Assembly (NCBI GenBank): GCA_019057735.1
Contig: JAHLWV010000002.1
Span: 1 to 48,063, forward strand
DNA: 48,063 bases
Origin: Promethearchaeota archaeon
Lineage (GTDB): Archaea; Asgardarchaeota; Lokiarchaeia; Sigynarchaeales; SOKP01
Direction: 5' to 3'
Below the pieces are notes generated by a model that was not told where the DNA came from, made no database searches, and saw nothing but the letters and a program-made list of their open reading frames with translations. A program made the position numbers and the translations under genes. This document shows, piece after piece, positions 1-9,325 of the stretch. Every line of letters starts with the position of its first letter. Positions within the stretch are counted from its first letter, which is position 1.

Positions 1-93
1 AAATACTTAAATGATAAAAGAATCTAAACAAATAAAATTTTTAACATTTCATTAATTTAGTTCGATTAAAACAAGTTTTATTTGTATTTAAAT

Positions 94-102
94 CTTATAA
101 AG
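94..102 (+). promoter_or_regulatory. Putative TATA box for the tRNA-Leu gene
   Basis: The stretch TTATAAAG lies about 31-38 nt upstream of the mature tRNA 5' end, the expected place for an archaeal TBP site if the precursor carries a short leader. A second AT-rich candidate, TATTTAAAT, lies at 85-93. Assigned from position and composition only. Confidence 0.4.
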
Positions 103-132
103 AAATAAAACACTTTCTACTCATAATATCAA

Positions 133-217
133 GCAGGAGTTGCCAAGCCTGGTCAACGGTGCTAGACCGAGGCTCTAGTCTCATAGGAGTTCGAGGGTTC
201 GAATCCCTCCTCCTGCA
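133..217 (+). tRNA. tRNA-Leu (anticodon GAG)
   Basis: A complete class II tRNA cloverleaf can be folded. The acceptor stem pairs GCAGGAG (133-139) with CTCCTGC (210-216), and the discriminator base is A217. The D loop contains GG. The anticodon stem CTAGA (162-166) pairs with TCTAG (174-178). A long variable arm has a CTC/GAG stem (180-182 with 187-189). The T stem GAGGG (193-197) pairs with CCCTC (205-209) around loop TTCGAAT. The anticodon is GAG at 169-171, reading leucine CUC/CUU codons. The 3' CCA is not encoded. Oddity: loop position 33 (base 168) is C instead of the almost universal U, and position 38 is also C. No intron is needed for the fold. Confidence 0.93.
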
Positions 218-314
218 TTTCTTATTAAATTTGTAATCTGCATTGAACCTTAATTAACACAGACGAATAAAATTTAAAAGATATATTAAAAAGTTGACAT
301 GCATTGAGAAATTT

Positions 315-1520
315 ATGAATACTATTTTAAGCTTAAACCTAAATCATCTAGATGGTCCATTTGATCATATTAAAGCATTAGCTTTTACTCGTTCGCTTTC
401 ATCCACGGGAGAAACTAAAGCAGCTCTCTATATTAAAAATGAGATGGATGAAGAAAATATTGATTGTATGATTGATTATTTTTCCTTTACAGGAGCTAAA
501 AGGCTCTTTATGAGGTTGACTTATATCATTTTATTTACTTATCTGATAGTTTTTCGTTTGTTATTAATTATATTTGCCTATTTTTCAATCAAGTATCTTT
601 TTCCACGCGTTCGAAATTACTCCCTAGTTGGAAAGGAGGATTCAAAAAACGTAATTGCAAAAATTAAAGCAGCTAAAAAGCAGAAGAAACGCCCAGTTGT
701 AATACTGTCAGCTCATTACGACACCTTTTCCACAAACCTTCCGTTTGGGGTACAAAAGGTTTTTTTCTTTCTATTTAGAATTATTCTTATCCCTTATGTC
801 ATTTTCGCTGTAATTATTGCAAATTTCTTATTTATTGCTGAAAGATCGACAGTAACAACTCAGATGATACTTTATTTTACGTTTATTGAATTTGCTATGA
901 CAACAATTATCTTTCTACTTATTTACGATAATAACCGCTCTAAGGGGTCTATTGATAACGCTAGTGGAGTTGCCATTTTAATTGAACTAGCAAAATTATT
1001 AAAGAGGAATCCCCTTGAAAACTATGATGTAATTGTATTATGGAGTGGAGCGGAAGAATGGGGTTTAAAAGGATCAATAGCATTTTGTAAGAAGCACCGC
1101 GATTACTTAAAAGAAAAATATGATTTAAATCGTTCTTTTAACATAAATATAGATATGATCGGTTCATATGTAGGACTTGAAACCAAACATTCATTACATT
1201 TAAGGCGTCGAAAAGAATGGTTAGACTTAAATAAAAAACTTGAAGAAACCGCAAATGAATTAAATATTCCAATAACAGTAGATACTAAAATCATTGGATC
1301 TAAAACAGATCATAAATCTTTTCTATCGTTTGCTAAAAAAACCAAATCATCATTTCAAGTTGCTAACTTTCATTCAAAAAAGGATTCTAAATTCATCCAT
1401 TCCTCTAAAGATACTCCCGATAAATGCGATCCCGAAATTTTGAATAGTTGTTTGGAAATCTGTTATGAAACAATAAGATCTATTGATTCAACGATTTTTT
1501 CTTCAAAAGAAATTAGATAA
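315..1520 (+). CDS. Membrane-embedded M28-family zinc aminopeptidase
   Basis: A 401-residue protein with the zinc-ligand set of family M28 (aminopeptidase Y/S type): H134-x-D136, D214 in a DNASG motif, the E247-E248 pair in SGAEEWG, D280, and a late H333. Family members remove N-terminal residues from peptides using two zinc ions. Unusual here are hydrophobic segments around residues 66-96, 149-175 and 185-204. The last two interrupt the peptidase fold between the first ligands and D214, so the enzyme is probably membrane-anchored. The ATG at 315 is preferred over an in-frame TTG at 294, which has no better ribosome binding site. The gene ends 18 nt inside the convergent PolD large-subunit gene. 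Confidence 0.85.
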   Translation: MNTILSLNLNHLDGPFDHIKALAFTRSLSSTGETKAALYIKNEMDEENIDCMIDYFSFTGAKRLFMRLTYIILFTYLIVFRLLLIIFAYFSIKYLFPRVRNYSLVGKEDSKNVIAKIKAAKKQKKRPVVILSAHYDTFSTNLPFGVQKVFFFLFRIILIPYVIFAVIIANFLFIAERSTVTTQMILYFTFIEFAMTTIIFLLIYDNNRSKGSIDNASGVAILIELAKLLKRNPLENYDVIVLWSGAEEWGLKGSIAFCKKHRDYLKEKYDLNRSFNINIDMIGSYVGLETKHSLHLRRRKEWLDLNKKLEETANELNIPITVDTKIIGSKTDHKSFLSFAKKTKSSFQVANFHSKKDSKFIHSSKDTPDKCDPEILNSCLEICYETIRSIDSTIFSSKEIR

Positions 1521-4500
1521 CTTCTGTTGTTTTATCTTAGGATTATTCGTAAGACTTTCAACGTATTCTTCTATTAGTTCCATCCGTTGTATAGTATATG
1601 CATCCAAATTAAAATTTCTGCTAAGTTTTAAGGCTTTTGGGATATATTTTTCAATTCCACCTCGATTAACCGTCAATATAACATTGCCTCCACACTTTGG
1701 GCACTTTCCCGCATTTGAGAGGGGTGGGCGTCTAAATTTCTCGTTACATTTCACGCATCTAAAAGTCTGTAAAGCATATTTTCTTAGGTTTCCCATTATA
1801 TCGGGATTAAAGTGTGTTGTTAAAATCTTCTCAGCAACCTTTTTATCGTTGACTGCTTTTATAATTTTAGCTAGGTGCAGTTGTGCGTTTATTTTATCTT
1901 CCATACTTGCATAGGTCTTATATGCTGTAGTAGTAGGACCGTTGTTAATATCGTTAGTTGGTATGTTGAAACCTAGGTTTTCGTACTGAGCTGATGTTCC
2001 TAACCGGCTTTTCACTAAACACATTTTCTTTTCTAGCTCAAATGGCATGAGATATTCTTGTGTTGCAGTATAAAACTCTAGAGGGTATTTAAACAATGTG
2101 TCGATATTATGAGCTTCACTATCGACTTCATTAGGGTCCAATAGAGAGGAAATCACTAAGGTAGCGTCCATTCTACCTCCTATTTTACTTGGTAAATAAT
2201 ACCTCGAGAAATTTAACAATGGATCTAAAAGAAGCATAATCCCATCTTCATCTCCATCGCAGTTTCTGCGTTTCGCTGCGTGCCAAAAGGGGTGGGCGTA
2301 AATCGATCGTGCGGGCGAAAAACCAATGATTCTACCGATAATTCCTGCGCTTGTATGAGGGGCAAGTCCTACAGCTAAATGGCCAATCAAATCTTCTCTC
2401 TTAGTAATATTGTAAAATTTGTCTAGATTATAGAACAATTCTAATTCATCGTCTATAAAGTTAGCAATTTTAATAAAGTACTGAGCACAATCGTCTGAAA
2501 GAATGACATCCTGCACTTTAAGCTCTAAGATCTGATTTTCATTATTTAATTCGTTAGCTTTATAGTCAAACTCATATCCCAATTCGATTAACCTACTTAC
2601 TGGAGTTGCAATTTCTTTAGGTTTGAAATGAGTTAATGGAATATCCGTAGCGTCGTATCGAATTTCCGCGGTTTTATACACTAACAACCCATTTTTAGCT
2701 CGGAGAATTCCCTTCATTAGCGGCTCTGGGACTTTAAATTTATTTGTCAATCCTAGAATTCCTTTAAATTTGTCCGGTATAGACATATTTAATGAGCTGA
2801 GTATTGTTTTTGAATAATTTTCTATATTAAAAGAAGCTTCCTTAGAGAAGTTTAATATGCCTCCGCATTGCTGGCATTTTTCTTCGTTTTTACTGTAATA
2901 TTTGTTACATTTTAGACATATTTTCTGAAATTCGGTATGAGTTCCACATTTAGGGCATAGATTAAATGGAGTAATGGACAAACAATTCGGACATTTCTTT
3001 CTACAAATATCAATTTTTATTCTCCCCAGCTTTATCGCCTTTTGTACTAATCTAGTATTACCAACTTTATCACTGAGAGGAAATAAACTTTGGACACCCT
3101 TCATACTTTTTCTTTCAGACTTCTCAGGGCGTCCCATACGAGTTCCCATATAATATGGGGCTTTATTTCTAATTTCAATGGGAGAAATGATCGAAAAATA
3201 ATTGAAGACATTGTCTTCATTTTTCATATTATCAACAATTTCCTTTTGATTTAAATTGAATATAGTTTCGTATATTTCTGTCGTGGTGTCATCAAGAATT
3301 AAGCAATCATCATTAAGTTCATGCGGAATAAATGCTTTTTCTAGAATTTCTTTAATGATAGTTCTATTTTTTAACTTTATTTTCTTAGTCTTATCATCGT
3401 AGCCAGTAGTCAAAGCTTCTCTTAAAGTGCTCAAATCACTTACGGAAACGTTTCCCCAATAATCGGTGTATTTAGGATGTAAGGGTATGGCAAATTTTTT
3501 TGCTAAATTGATCGCCTCTTTTGCCGAGGGAATGTTATTAAAAGGATCTTCGATAAATTTATGTGATTCGTTGTTTGATCCTAGTTCGCTTTTTAGCGCT
3601 TCCTCTAACTCTAAAGCCCACCATTCTTCCACATAACCAGATGGGACCAGTTTGTGGTTATTTTCAGAAAACTCCCCAAATCCAAAGAGAATATCTCCCA
3701 GAAAAAGAATTTCCTTTATATCTTGAAAGAGATCTTTTGCCTTTTTAGCGCTAGAAATCCTTACTACGCTTCCATTTTTCAGTTTTACTACAGGTGGTTC
3801 TATCGAGTTCACAGGGCAAATACTGGTGCTTTTTCCAGGTCTTTCAATTCTCAATTGTGTTCCAATTGCTATAAAACCATCTAAAACTGCCATAGTAGCA
3901 GGATGTAATCCCGCCGCAGCTAATCCTGTATTACGCGATCTTCCATAACGCATTCTATGGCCACCGATTTTGGAAGGATGGCTGAAAACGGGTCTACCTG
4001 CTATAATATCAGAAACATATTTAGAGTTAGGAGTGATTTTCATTGAAGATTTGCTCTCTAAATCGTCCTTTTTGATTACTTTTTCATCCTTTTGTGCTAT
4101 CTCTTTTAGCTTTCCAAGCCAATTCCAACCTTCTAATTTCATATTTTGAGCAATCTTCAGAAGTTTTGGCGCTTTAAGTAATATCCCATCGTTTAATACT
4201 AAACAAGCACCGCCTCTTATTTTATTTGTTTCGATTCTAGGTAATCCCCTAAACGCTGATACCTCTTCATCTTCAGTAGGGTCTCCATTTATCTCAACAG
4301 GTAGATGTTCTACGGCGTATCGAATCTCATCGTTCGATGAGGGATATTGCAAGTGAACTCTCCGATCGTATAATTTGACTTCTTCAACGAATCTTCCTAT
4401 CTCACCCTCAGTCGCCTCATATTTTGGAATATTAGATCGTTTCCTAACATAATCCGCAATCAGAACGCATAAAGCGGCTGTTGTACCTCCAGCAGCCCTA

Positions 4501-4940
4501 ATTGGCCCTGCAAAATATAAAGATAAGTATTTGTTGTTGTGCTGATCTTCTCGTATTAATATTTTTGATATCCCTTCAAGAGGGGCGCTAACGACACCCA
4601 TGGTTTTAATAGCAAGACCTACCCGGACCGCTCTTTCAACCCTTTCTTCTAAAGAGCTAATTTTTACGATTTTTTGATCTAGAATGTCAGAAACTACTTG
4701 AAACACAATCTCATCTTCTTTTTTCCCTTGGTGTTTCAAAGATCTTATCACATCAGCGACGCCCTCTGGTCCTACAAGTTTCTCTACTCTTCCTGCTAAA
4801 TCTTTAGCTTGAGGAGATTCTACAAAAGTTTCAGGATCAAGTCCTTTTTGGCGTGCTTTTTCTGCGATTTCGTAGCATGTATCAACATCTTTTTGCAACA
4901 GAGAAAAGTATTCTTCCATTTTTTTACTCATTTCTACCAT
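1503..4940 (-). CDS. polC: DNA polymerase D large subunit DP2
   Basis: A 1145-residue catalytic subunit of the archaeal replicative polymerase PolD. The N-terminal DP2 region includes a GGACLVLNDG-type motif. The active-site acidic motif NCDGDED lies near residues 892-899. A cysteine-rich stretch near residues 646-700 holds several CxxC pairs, and another zinc knuckle (CVKC, later CPKC) lies near the C-terminus. The last residues, QQKLSNFF, fit a PIP box (Q-x-x-L-x-x-F-F), which would dock the polymerase to the PCNA clamp. No intein is visible; the reading frame is continuous. The gene is divergent from the small-subunit gene across a 268-bp spacer. Nearby in-frame ATGs at 4931 and 4919 are alternative starts. 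Confidence 0.97.
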   Translation of the reverse strand: MVEMSKKMEEYFSLLQKDVDTCYEIAEKARQKGLDPETFVESPQAKDLAGRVEKLVGPEGVADVIRSLKHQGKKEDEIVFQVVSDILDQKIVKISSLEERVERAVRVGLAIKTMGVVSAPLEGISKILIREDQHNNKYLSLYFAGPIRAAGGTTAALCVLIADYVRKRSNIPKYEATEGEIGRFVEEVKLYDRRVHLQYPSSNDEIRYAVEHLPVEINGDPTEDEEVSAFRGLPRIETNKIRGGACLVLNDGILLKAPKLLKIAQNMKLEGWNWLGKLKEIAQKDEKVIKKDDLESKSSMKITPNSKYVSDIIAGRPVFSHPSKIGGHRMRYGRSRNTGLAAAGLHPATMAVLDGFIAIGTQLRIERPGKSTSICPVNSIEPPVVKLKNGSVVRISSAKKAKDLFQDIKEILFLGDILFGFGEFSENNHKLVPSGYVEEWWALELEEALKSELGSNNESHKFIEDPFNNIPSAKEAINLAKKFAIPLHPKYTDYWGNVSVSDLSTLREALTTGYDDKTKKIKLKNRTIIKEILEKAFIPHELNDDCLILDDTTTEIYETIFNLNQKEIVDNMKNEDNVFNYFSIISPIEIRNKAPYYMGTRMGRPEKSERKSMKGVQSLFPLSDKVGNTRLVQKAIKLGRIKIDICRKKCPNCLSITPFNLCPKCGTHTEFQKICLKCNKYYSKNEEKCQQCGGILNFSKEASFNIENYSKTILSSLNMSIPDKFKGILGLTNKFKVPEPLMKGILRAKNGLLVYKTAEIRYDATDIPLTHFKPKEIATPVSRLIELGYEFDYKANELNNENQILELKVQDVILSDDCAQYFIKIANFIDDELELFYNLDKFYNITKREDLIGHLAVGLAPHTSAGIIGRIIGFSPARSIYAHPFWHAAKRRNCDGDEDGIMLLLDPLLNFSRYYLPSKIGGRMDATLVISSLLDPNEVDSEAHNIDTLFKYPLEFYTATQEYLMPFELEKKMCLVKSRLGTSAQYENLGFNIPTNDINNGPTTTAYKTYASMEDKINAQLHLAKIIKAVNDKKVAEKILTTHFNPDIMGNLRKYALQTFRCVKCNEKFRRPPLSNAGKCPKCGGNVILTVNRGGIEKYIPKALKLSRNFNLDAYTIQRMELIEEYVESLTNNPKIKQQKLSNFF

Positions 4941-5208
4941 AATTGTGTCAGCACATTGATAGGATAATTAATCTTATTGTTGAAAATTAGGTTACATAAT
5001 GTTAAATTTATAGGTTCAAAATAAAATATTTTATTAATAGGTTAGTTGAATCGAACTATTTGAATTTGAGGAGATTTAAGGTTTTTGATAAAAGTATGAG
5101 AATTAGCATGCCCTCCTAATAATTATAAACATTGTTTAATCCTTAATAATAAATAATTTATCTTTATCTTTTCATAGATATAATAATTCTATCAAGGGAG
5201 AATCAGAC

Positions 5209-6984
5209 TTGGAAACCAGAATCGCAGAGCAGAAGAAGGTTATTCTAAATAAACTAATAAATTCAGGGATAAATATTTCTCCTACAATGCTAGATAACAT
5301 TCTGAGCATAAATAACCCGCTGAAAAACTTAAATCTCCTTATTAAAGAAACAAGTTTTATTCCCTCATTTAAGAGTCACTTAACGGAAACTGTAATAAAA
5401 GATATTTCAGACGAAAAACTTCAAAAAGTACTGAAACGTAACCTATCTAAAACCAATCATCTGCTATTACAAGAAGAAACCAACGCCTCCAAAAATTCTA
5501 ATCTTCAAAAAGAAGCAGTTACGAGCTCTTTAATTGATAAAAACCTTCCATCAGAATTTTCACCCGTTATTGAAAGCTATAAAACAGAATACAAAAGTCA
5601 AGAAACTTCCACTACATATCTCTTGCCCAAGCAAATTACTAAAAAGAAAACTACAAAAAAAACTCCAAGGTTCGAATCCACCAAATCTATTTTTACATTT
5701 AAACCTATTGCTAAAGAATACAAATCTAACTACGAAGTTATTCAAGATCCAACAAATAAATTATTTACTAACGGAAAGTATGATGATTTTTACGAATTAA
5801 CGCTTGACAAATATAATAAGCTTAAAAATCTCATCAGAAAAAGACCAGAAGTAAGTTCGGCTACTAACATCAATAACATATTTAGGATATCTAATAGTAT
5901 TGAAATATCAACGCTAGGTTTAGTAGATAAAATTCATCAAACAAAAAAAGGGAATTATCTCTTTACTTTGGAGGATTTAACTGGCAAAATTAGCGTATTG
6001 ATTCAAAATAATTCGGAGAACTTAGATTTCGTCAAAATTATAGAAAGAACTCTTAATGATCAGATGGTGTTCGTTAAGGGATTCTATAATCCTGGTGAAC
6101 ATGGGAGAAAAGGAATAATTTTTGCCTCCTACATCTCAAAAATAGATATTCCCACCAATTTTCAGCCTAATTTTTCACCCGATCCTCTCTCGATCGCTTT
6201 AATTTCTGATATTCACATTGGAAGTAAAGAGTTTGAGGAGGGTTTATTTACTAAATTTATTAATTTTTTAAATGGGAAAAGTAATAATAAACTTCTAAGA
6301 GAAAAGGCTGGAAGAATAAAGTATTTAGTCATTAATGGCGATCTAATTGATGGAATAGGAATATACCCAAACCAGCAAGAAGATCTCATTATCACAGACA
6401 TTTATAAGCAATTTAAAAAGGCTTCAGATATTCTTTTAGAAATTCCGGATTATATTAAAATATTTTTTGTATCTGGAAATCACGAACCAGTAAGAAATGC
6501 AATACCCCGACCCGCAGTACCAAAGAAATATTGCGAAGATTTAGTTAACATGGGGATCAAATGCTTAGGCAACCCTTCTTTAATTAAAACTCATAATGTC
6601 AACACACTTATATATCATGGGGAGAGCATGCACGATATTACTAGAATAATTCACGATTTAGATATAAATAAACCGATAGAGATCATGAAAGAATTTTTAA
6701 TAGGTAGACATCTTGCTCCAACATTTGGGGGGAAAACACAAATTGCTCCTGTAAACACTGATCACTTAATAGTAGAAAAGATTCCTGATATCTTTCATAC
6801 AGGACACGTACATATAAACGGGATAGGAAAATACAGGAACGTAACTCTCGTAAATTCTGGATGTTTTCAAGCTCAAACTGACTTTATGAAAAGTTTTGGG
6901 ATAATGCCTACTCCCGGTATAGTGCCAGTAATTGAATTGGATTCTTTAGATTTTTTAACACTCGATTTTAAAAAAATTAATTAA
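5209..6984 (+). CDS. polB: DNA polymerase D small subunit DP1 (3'-5' exonuclease)
   Basis: A 591-residue protein with the calcineurin-like phosphoesterase motifs of DP1: DIHIG (about residue 334), NGDLIDG (about 376), GNHEP (about 422) and GHVHINGIG (about 531). These residues bind the metal ions of the Mre11-like proofreading nuclease. An OB-fold region lies near residues 215-310. The first 200 residues are helical, then low-complexity and lysine-rich, consistent with a linker. The TTG start is supported by AAGGGAG at 5194-5200, 8 nt upstream. With DP2 it forms the PolD heterodimer. In Pyrococcus the polD genes also lie beside cdc6 at the origin, as they do here. Confidence 0.96.
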   Translation: METRIAEQKKVILNKLINSGINISPTMLDNILSINNPLKNLNLLIKETSFIPSFKSHLTETVIKDISDEKLQKVLKRNLSKTNHLLLQEETNASKNSNLQKEAVTSSLIDKNLPSEFSPVIESYKTEYKSQETSTTYLLPKQITKKKTTKKTPRFESTKSIFTFKPIAKEYKSNYEVIQDPTNKLFTNGKYDDFYELTLDKYNKLKNLIRKRPEVSSATNINNIFRISNSIEISTLGLVDKIHQTKKGNYLFTLEDLTGKISVLIQNNSENLDFVKIIERTLNDQMVFVKGFYNPGEHGRKGIIFASYISKIDIPTNFQPNFSPDPLSIALISDIHIGSKEFEEGLFTKFINFLNGKSNNKLLREKAGRIKYLVINGDLIDGIGIYPNQQEDLIITDIYKQFKKASDILLEIPDYIKIFFVSGNHEPVRNAIPRPAVPKKYCEDLVNMGIKCLGNPSLIKTHNVNTLIYHGESMHDITRIIHDLDINKPIEIMKEFLIGRHLAPTFGGKTQIAPVNTDHLIVEKIPDIFHTGHVHINGIGKYRNVTLVNSGCFQAQTDFMKSFGIMPTPGIVPVIELDSLDFLTLDFKKIN

Positions 6985-7018
6985 ATTATTCTACTTTTAA
7001 TTGTGATAGGTGGTTTAA

Positions 7019-7702
7019 GTGAACTTTGCGATTCCGCGTGGCAATATTTCGGAGATGGTGTTACATATTTGGAAAATTATTGACCTTCCAAGTATTCAAC
7101 AAGATGATTTTTTACGCATCATTTCTTTTGAATTGTTTCTATTCTCGCCCAAAGAGGCAAAAAAGTTCATCAATGTGGCCATTCATAAAGGATATCTAAT
7201 TCCAGAAGGAGATGAGCAGATTAAATTATCAGAATCTTTAGCTCTCGAGTTAAACAAATGGCATGAAAAGAGAAAAATTCACATTTCAAGAAAAATTAAA
7301 GACGTCAAAGATTTCATCAATTTCAACAACGAATCTAAAAATAACGACGCAAATAAGTTCAAAATTTTATTAAAAGCTTTACTTGATAAAGGAACTATAA
7401 ATAGAGCTGTAGCAGAGTCTGATAGCGCATATAAATTTAGATTTCTCGATTCTGGTCAAAAAATTATTAAAGCTGAAGTTCAAGGTTCTCAGAAGATTCC
7501 GTATACCATTGAGATAAACATAAATGAAAAAATGATAAAACATAATTGCCATGATTTTCGGGCTAAAAGAGCAGAAAATAAAAAATTCTGTAAACACTTA
7601 GCGAAATTATTTCTCCTATTAAAGATACAAAACGCGGATTTAGCATCGAACTTCCTTGAGAGTATTACAAAAGAGATTAATAATTGGAATTTCCAAACTT
7701 AA
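7019..7702 (+). CDS. DUF2240-like archaeal protein with possible zinc-binding tail
   Basis: A 227-residue protein starting at GTG after a GGTGG ribosome binding site (about 7009-7013). The first 80 residues resemble the archaeal DUF2240 family, whose members have no established activity. The C-terminal third contains H-N-C-H-D-F followed 12 residues later by C-K-H, a spacing reminiscent of a SWIM-type zinc finger, which binds DNA or protein. It follows the DP1 gene by 34 nt and probably shares its transcript, so a role in replication or repair is plausible but inferred. It overlaps the end of the convergent orc1/cdc6 gene by 4 nt. Confidence 0.6.
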   Translation: MNFAIPRGNISEMVLHIWKIIDLPSIQQDDFLRIISFELFLFSPKEAKKFINVAIHKGYLIPEGDEQIKLSESLALELNKWHEKRKIHISRKIKDVKDFINFNNESKNNDANKFKILLKALLDKGTINRAVAESDSAYKFRFLDSGQKIIKAEVQGSQKIPYTIEININEKMIKHNCHDFRAKRAENKKFCKHLAKLFLLLKIQNADLASNFLESITKEINNWNFQT

Positions 7703-9024
7703 ATTAGCTTTTTAAACACCATATTCTTTATCTTAACTTTATCGGTTTGGAGTATTATCGGTTTATAATCCATTAATCGATATTCTTTTATTTTTTTAAC
7801 CTGAGATAAAACTCGTTCTATTAGGTTAAATTCGATGTCAAGTTTTACAATTTTCGTTCGACCATAATGACCCATCGATTTAGTTTCAGCAGTTATTAAT
7901 CCTGACAACGCTAATTCATTAATATAATCACTAATCCTTCTATGCGTCAATTGTTTCACATTTGGAATGATTTGTGCCAATTCTGAATGAACTTCATAAA
8001 TATCACCTGAAGTAATTATTATGTGTTCTTTAGTGTGTTTTGACAATAAAAAGACGGCAATCAAAGTTAGTTTTACTTGAAGAGGCATCGAAAAGATATA
8101 TTCAACGATGTGATCTTTATCTATATCTTTTTGAGCTTTTTCTACGTGATTTTCCATTATTTTTTTAGTTTGGTTGCGTTCAGCGATTTCTCCAGCTTTT
8201 CTTAACAATTGTAAAGCTTTTCTCGCGTCACCATGTTCTTTTGCTGCTAGACCAGCACATAGCTTTATAACTCCATCATCAATAACGCCTTCCTTAAAAG
8301 CTACTTCTGCTCTTAGTTTAAGAATGTCGTAGAGTTGGTTAGCGTCATATGGATGAAAGACAATTGGTTCTTCTTCCCCTAAATTAGATGTAACTCTCGC
8401 ATCGAGGAATTCCATGAATTTTAGTTTATTAGATATCCCGATAACACTCGTTCTACATTGATCTAAGTTTTCATTTAACCTCGTTAAGTTGTACAAGATT
8501 TCATTTCCTCCTTTTTTTTCAATTAAAATATCTATTTCATCTAATACAAGAAAGCATATGCTATCCTTGATATATTGGTCAAATAAACCTAGTAATTTCT
8601 TGAGAATTACGTCTTTAGGTAAACCTGTTGATGGTATTTTTTCTTTACCAACTATCGTATTGTAGATATGAGCTAAGATTCTATAAGGCGTAGATACGAC
8701 TGTACAATTAATATATACCCACCAGGGAGGTTTATTAGAGCAATGTTGTGCAAGTTTTTGTGAAATGTACCTTACAGTAGCCGTTTTACCCGTACCAGTC
8801 ATCCCATAACATAAGAAATTAGGAGGAACGTCACCTTTTAAGGCACAAGCAGTTATGCCCGCTATCTTCTCGATCTCTGAATTTCTATGAGGTAATTCAT
8901 CAGGTATAAACGACGGTTCGAGAGCTTCTCGATTTTTAAAAAGTTTCGGACCTTTTAAGTATTTCTTGTAAAAACTATCGATATTAAATGAATACATTCC
9001 TTTTTCATTATGGTTAGTCAACAC
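7699..9024 (-). CDS. cdc6: Orc1/Cdc6 replication initiator
   Basis: A 441-residue AAA+ origin-binding ATPase. Walker A is GMTGTGKT (residues 74-81), Walker B ends in LDEID (about 161-165), and sensor 1 lies near residue 200 in IGISN. A lid domain follows with the GDARKAL motif (sensor 2 arginine) typical of Orc1/Cdc6. The C-terminal 120 residues form a winged helix that recognises ORB elements. The start is GTG at 9024, with GGTGG about 9 nt upstream; ATG at residue 10 (8997) is an alternative. Candidate ORB-like sites lie just before the start, as is common for initiators next to their own origin. Confidence 0.95.
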   Translation of the reverse strand: MLTNHNEKGMYSFNIDSFYKKYLKGPKLFKNREALEPSFIPDELPHRNSEIEKIAGITACALKGDVPPNFLCYGMTGTGKTATVRYISQKLAQHCSNKPPWWVYINCTVVSTPYRILAHIYNTIVGKEKIPSTGLPKDVILKKLLGLFDQYIKDSICFLVLDEIDILIEKKGGNEILYNLTRLNENLDQCRTSVIGISNKLKFMEFLDARVTSNLGEEEPIVFHPYDANQLYDILKLRAEVAFKEGVIDDGVIKLCAGLAAKEHGDARKALQLLRKAGEIAERNQTKKIMENHVEKAQKDIDKDHIVEYIFSMPLQVKLTLIAVFLLSKHTKEHIIITSGDIYEVHSELAQIIPNVKQLTHRRISDYINELALSGLITAETKSMGHYGRTKIVKLDIEFNLIERVLSQVKKIKEYRLMDYKPIILQTDKVKIKNMVFKKLI

Positions 9025-9027
9025 TCA

Positions 9028-9059
9028 TTTCCACCGTGTAAATATTTTCCACTTGAAAT
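9028..9059 (-). promoter_or_regulatory. Two ORB-like GTGGAAA elements
   Basis: Read on the minus strand, TTCAAGTGGAAAA matches much of the archaeal origin recognition box core (TTCCAGTGGAAAC is the common form), and CGGTGGAAA repeats the core 9 nt downstream. They lie directly upstream of the cdc6 GTG start, so they could serve the origin, autoregulation, or both. The downstream copy also supplies the GGTGG used as ribosome binding site, so that copy may be coincidental. Confidence 0.4.
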
Positions 9060-9128
9060 AATGCCAATATTTAATATTTCGATTCCGCGCTATTTAAATT
9101 TATTTATTAATCGAAAAAGTAAGAATAT

Positions 9129-9146
9129 ATATTAAAGCTTTAATAT
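9129..9146. repeat. Perfect 18-bp palindrome in the origin-candidate spacer
   Basis: ATATTAAAG is followed immediately by its exact reverse complement CTTTAATAT. In such AT-rich DNA short palindromes arise by chance, but 18 perfect bases in the cdc6 spacer are notable. It could be a dimeric protein site or part of the unwinding element. Confidence 0.45.
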
Positions 9147-9325
9147 GCTAATTTTTTGATTTGCAGCGATTACATCGATAGTTTATAATATTATTGTCGG
9201 AACTTTAAAAGATAATTATTTAGGAAGCAATATTATTAAGGGTTTAGTATAATTACTTATATTTACTAAAATTTAATTTTTATTAAAAATTATTGATTAT
9301 ATTCATTTTACTTAGTGTTTAATTT

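Larger units (their letters stand above)
9025..9325. other. Candidate replication origin between cdc6 and carS
   Basis: A 301-bp, very AT-rich divergent spacer with no credible gene. Next to the cdc6 start are two related elements. One, read on the minus strand, is ATTTCAAGTGGAAAA (9045-9059); the other is CGGTGGAAA (9028-9036). Both share the GTGGAAA core of archaeal ORB/mini-ORB sites. A perfect 18-bp palindrome (9129-9146) lies in the middle, flanked by runs of A and T suitable for unwinding. Position beside orc1/cdc6 and the polD genes supports an origin. The spacer must also hold promoters for both flanking genes. Confidence 0.5.

Noticed and set aside
1483..1914. 143-codon plus-strand frame opposite the DP2 C-terminus
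   Set aside because: It lies antisense to the zinc knuckle and PIP box of DP2, which are strongly family-like; the antisense product has no recognisable features.
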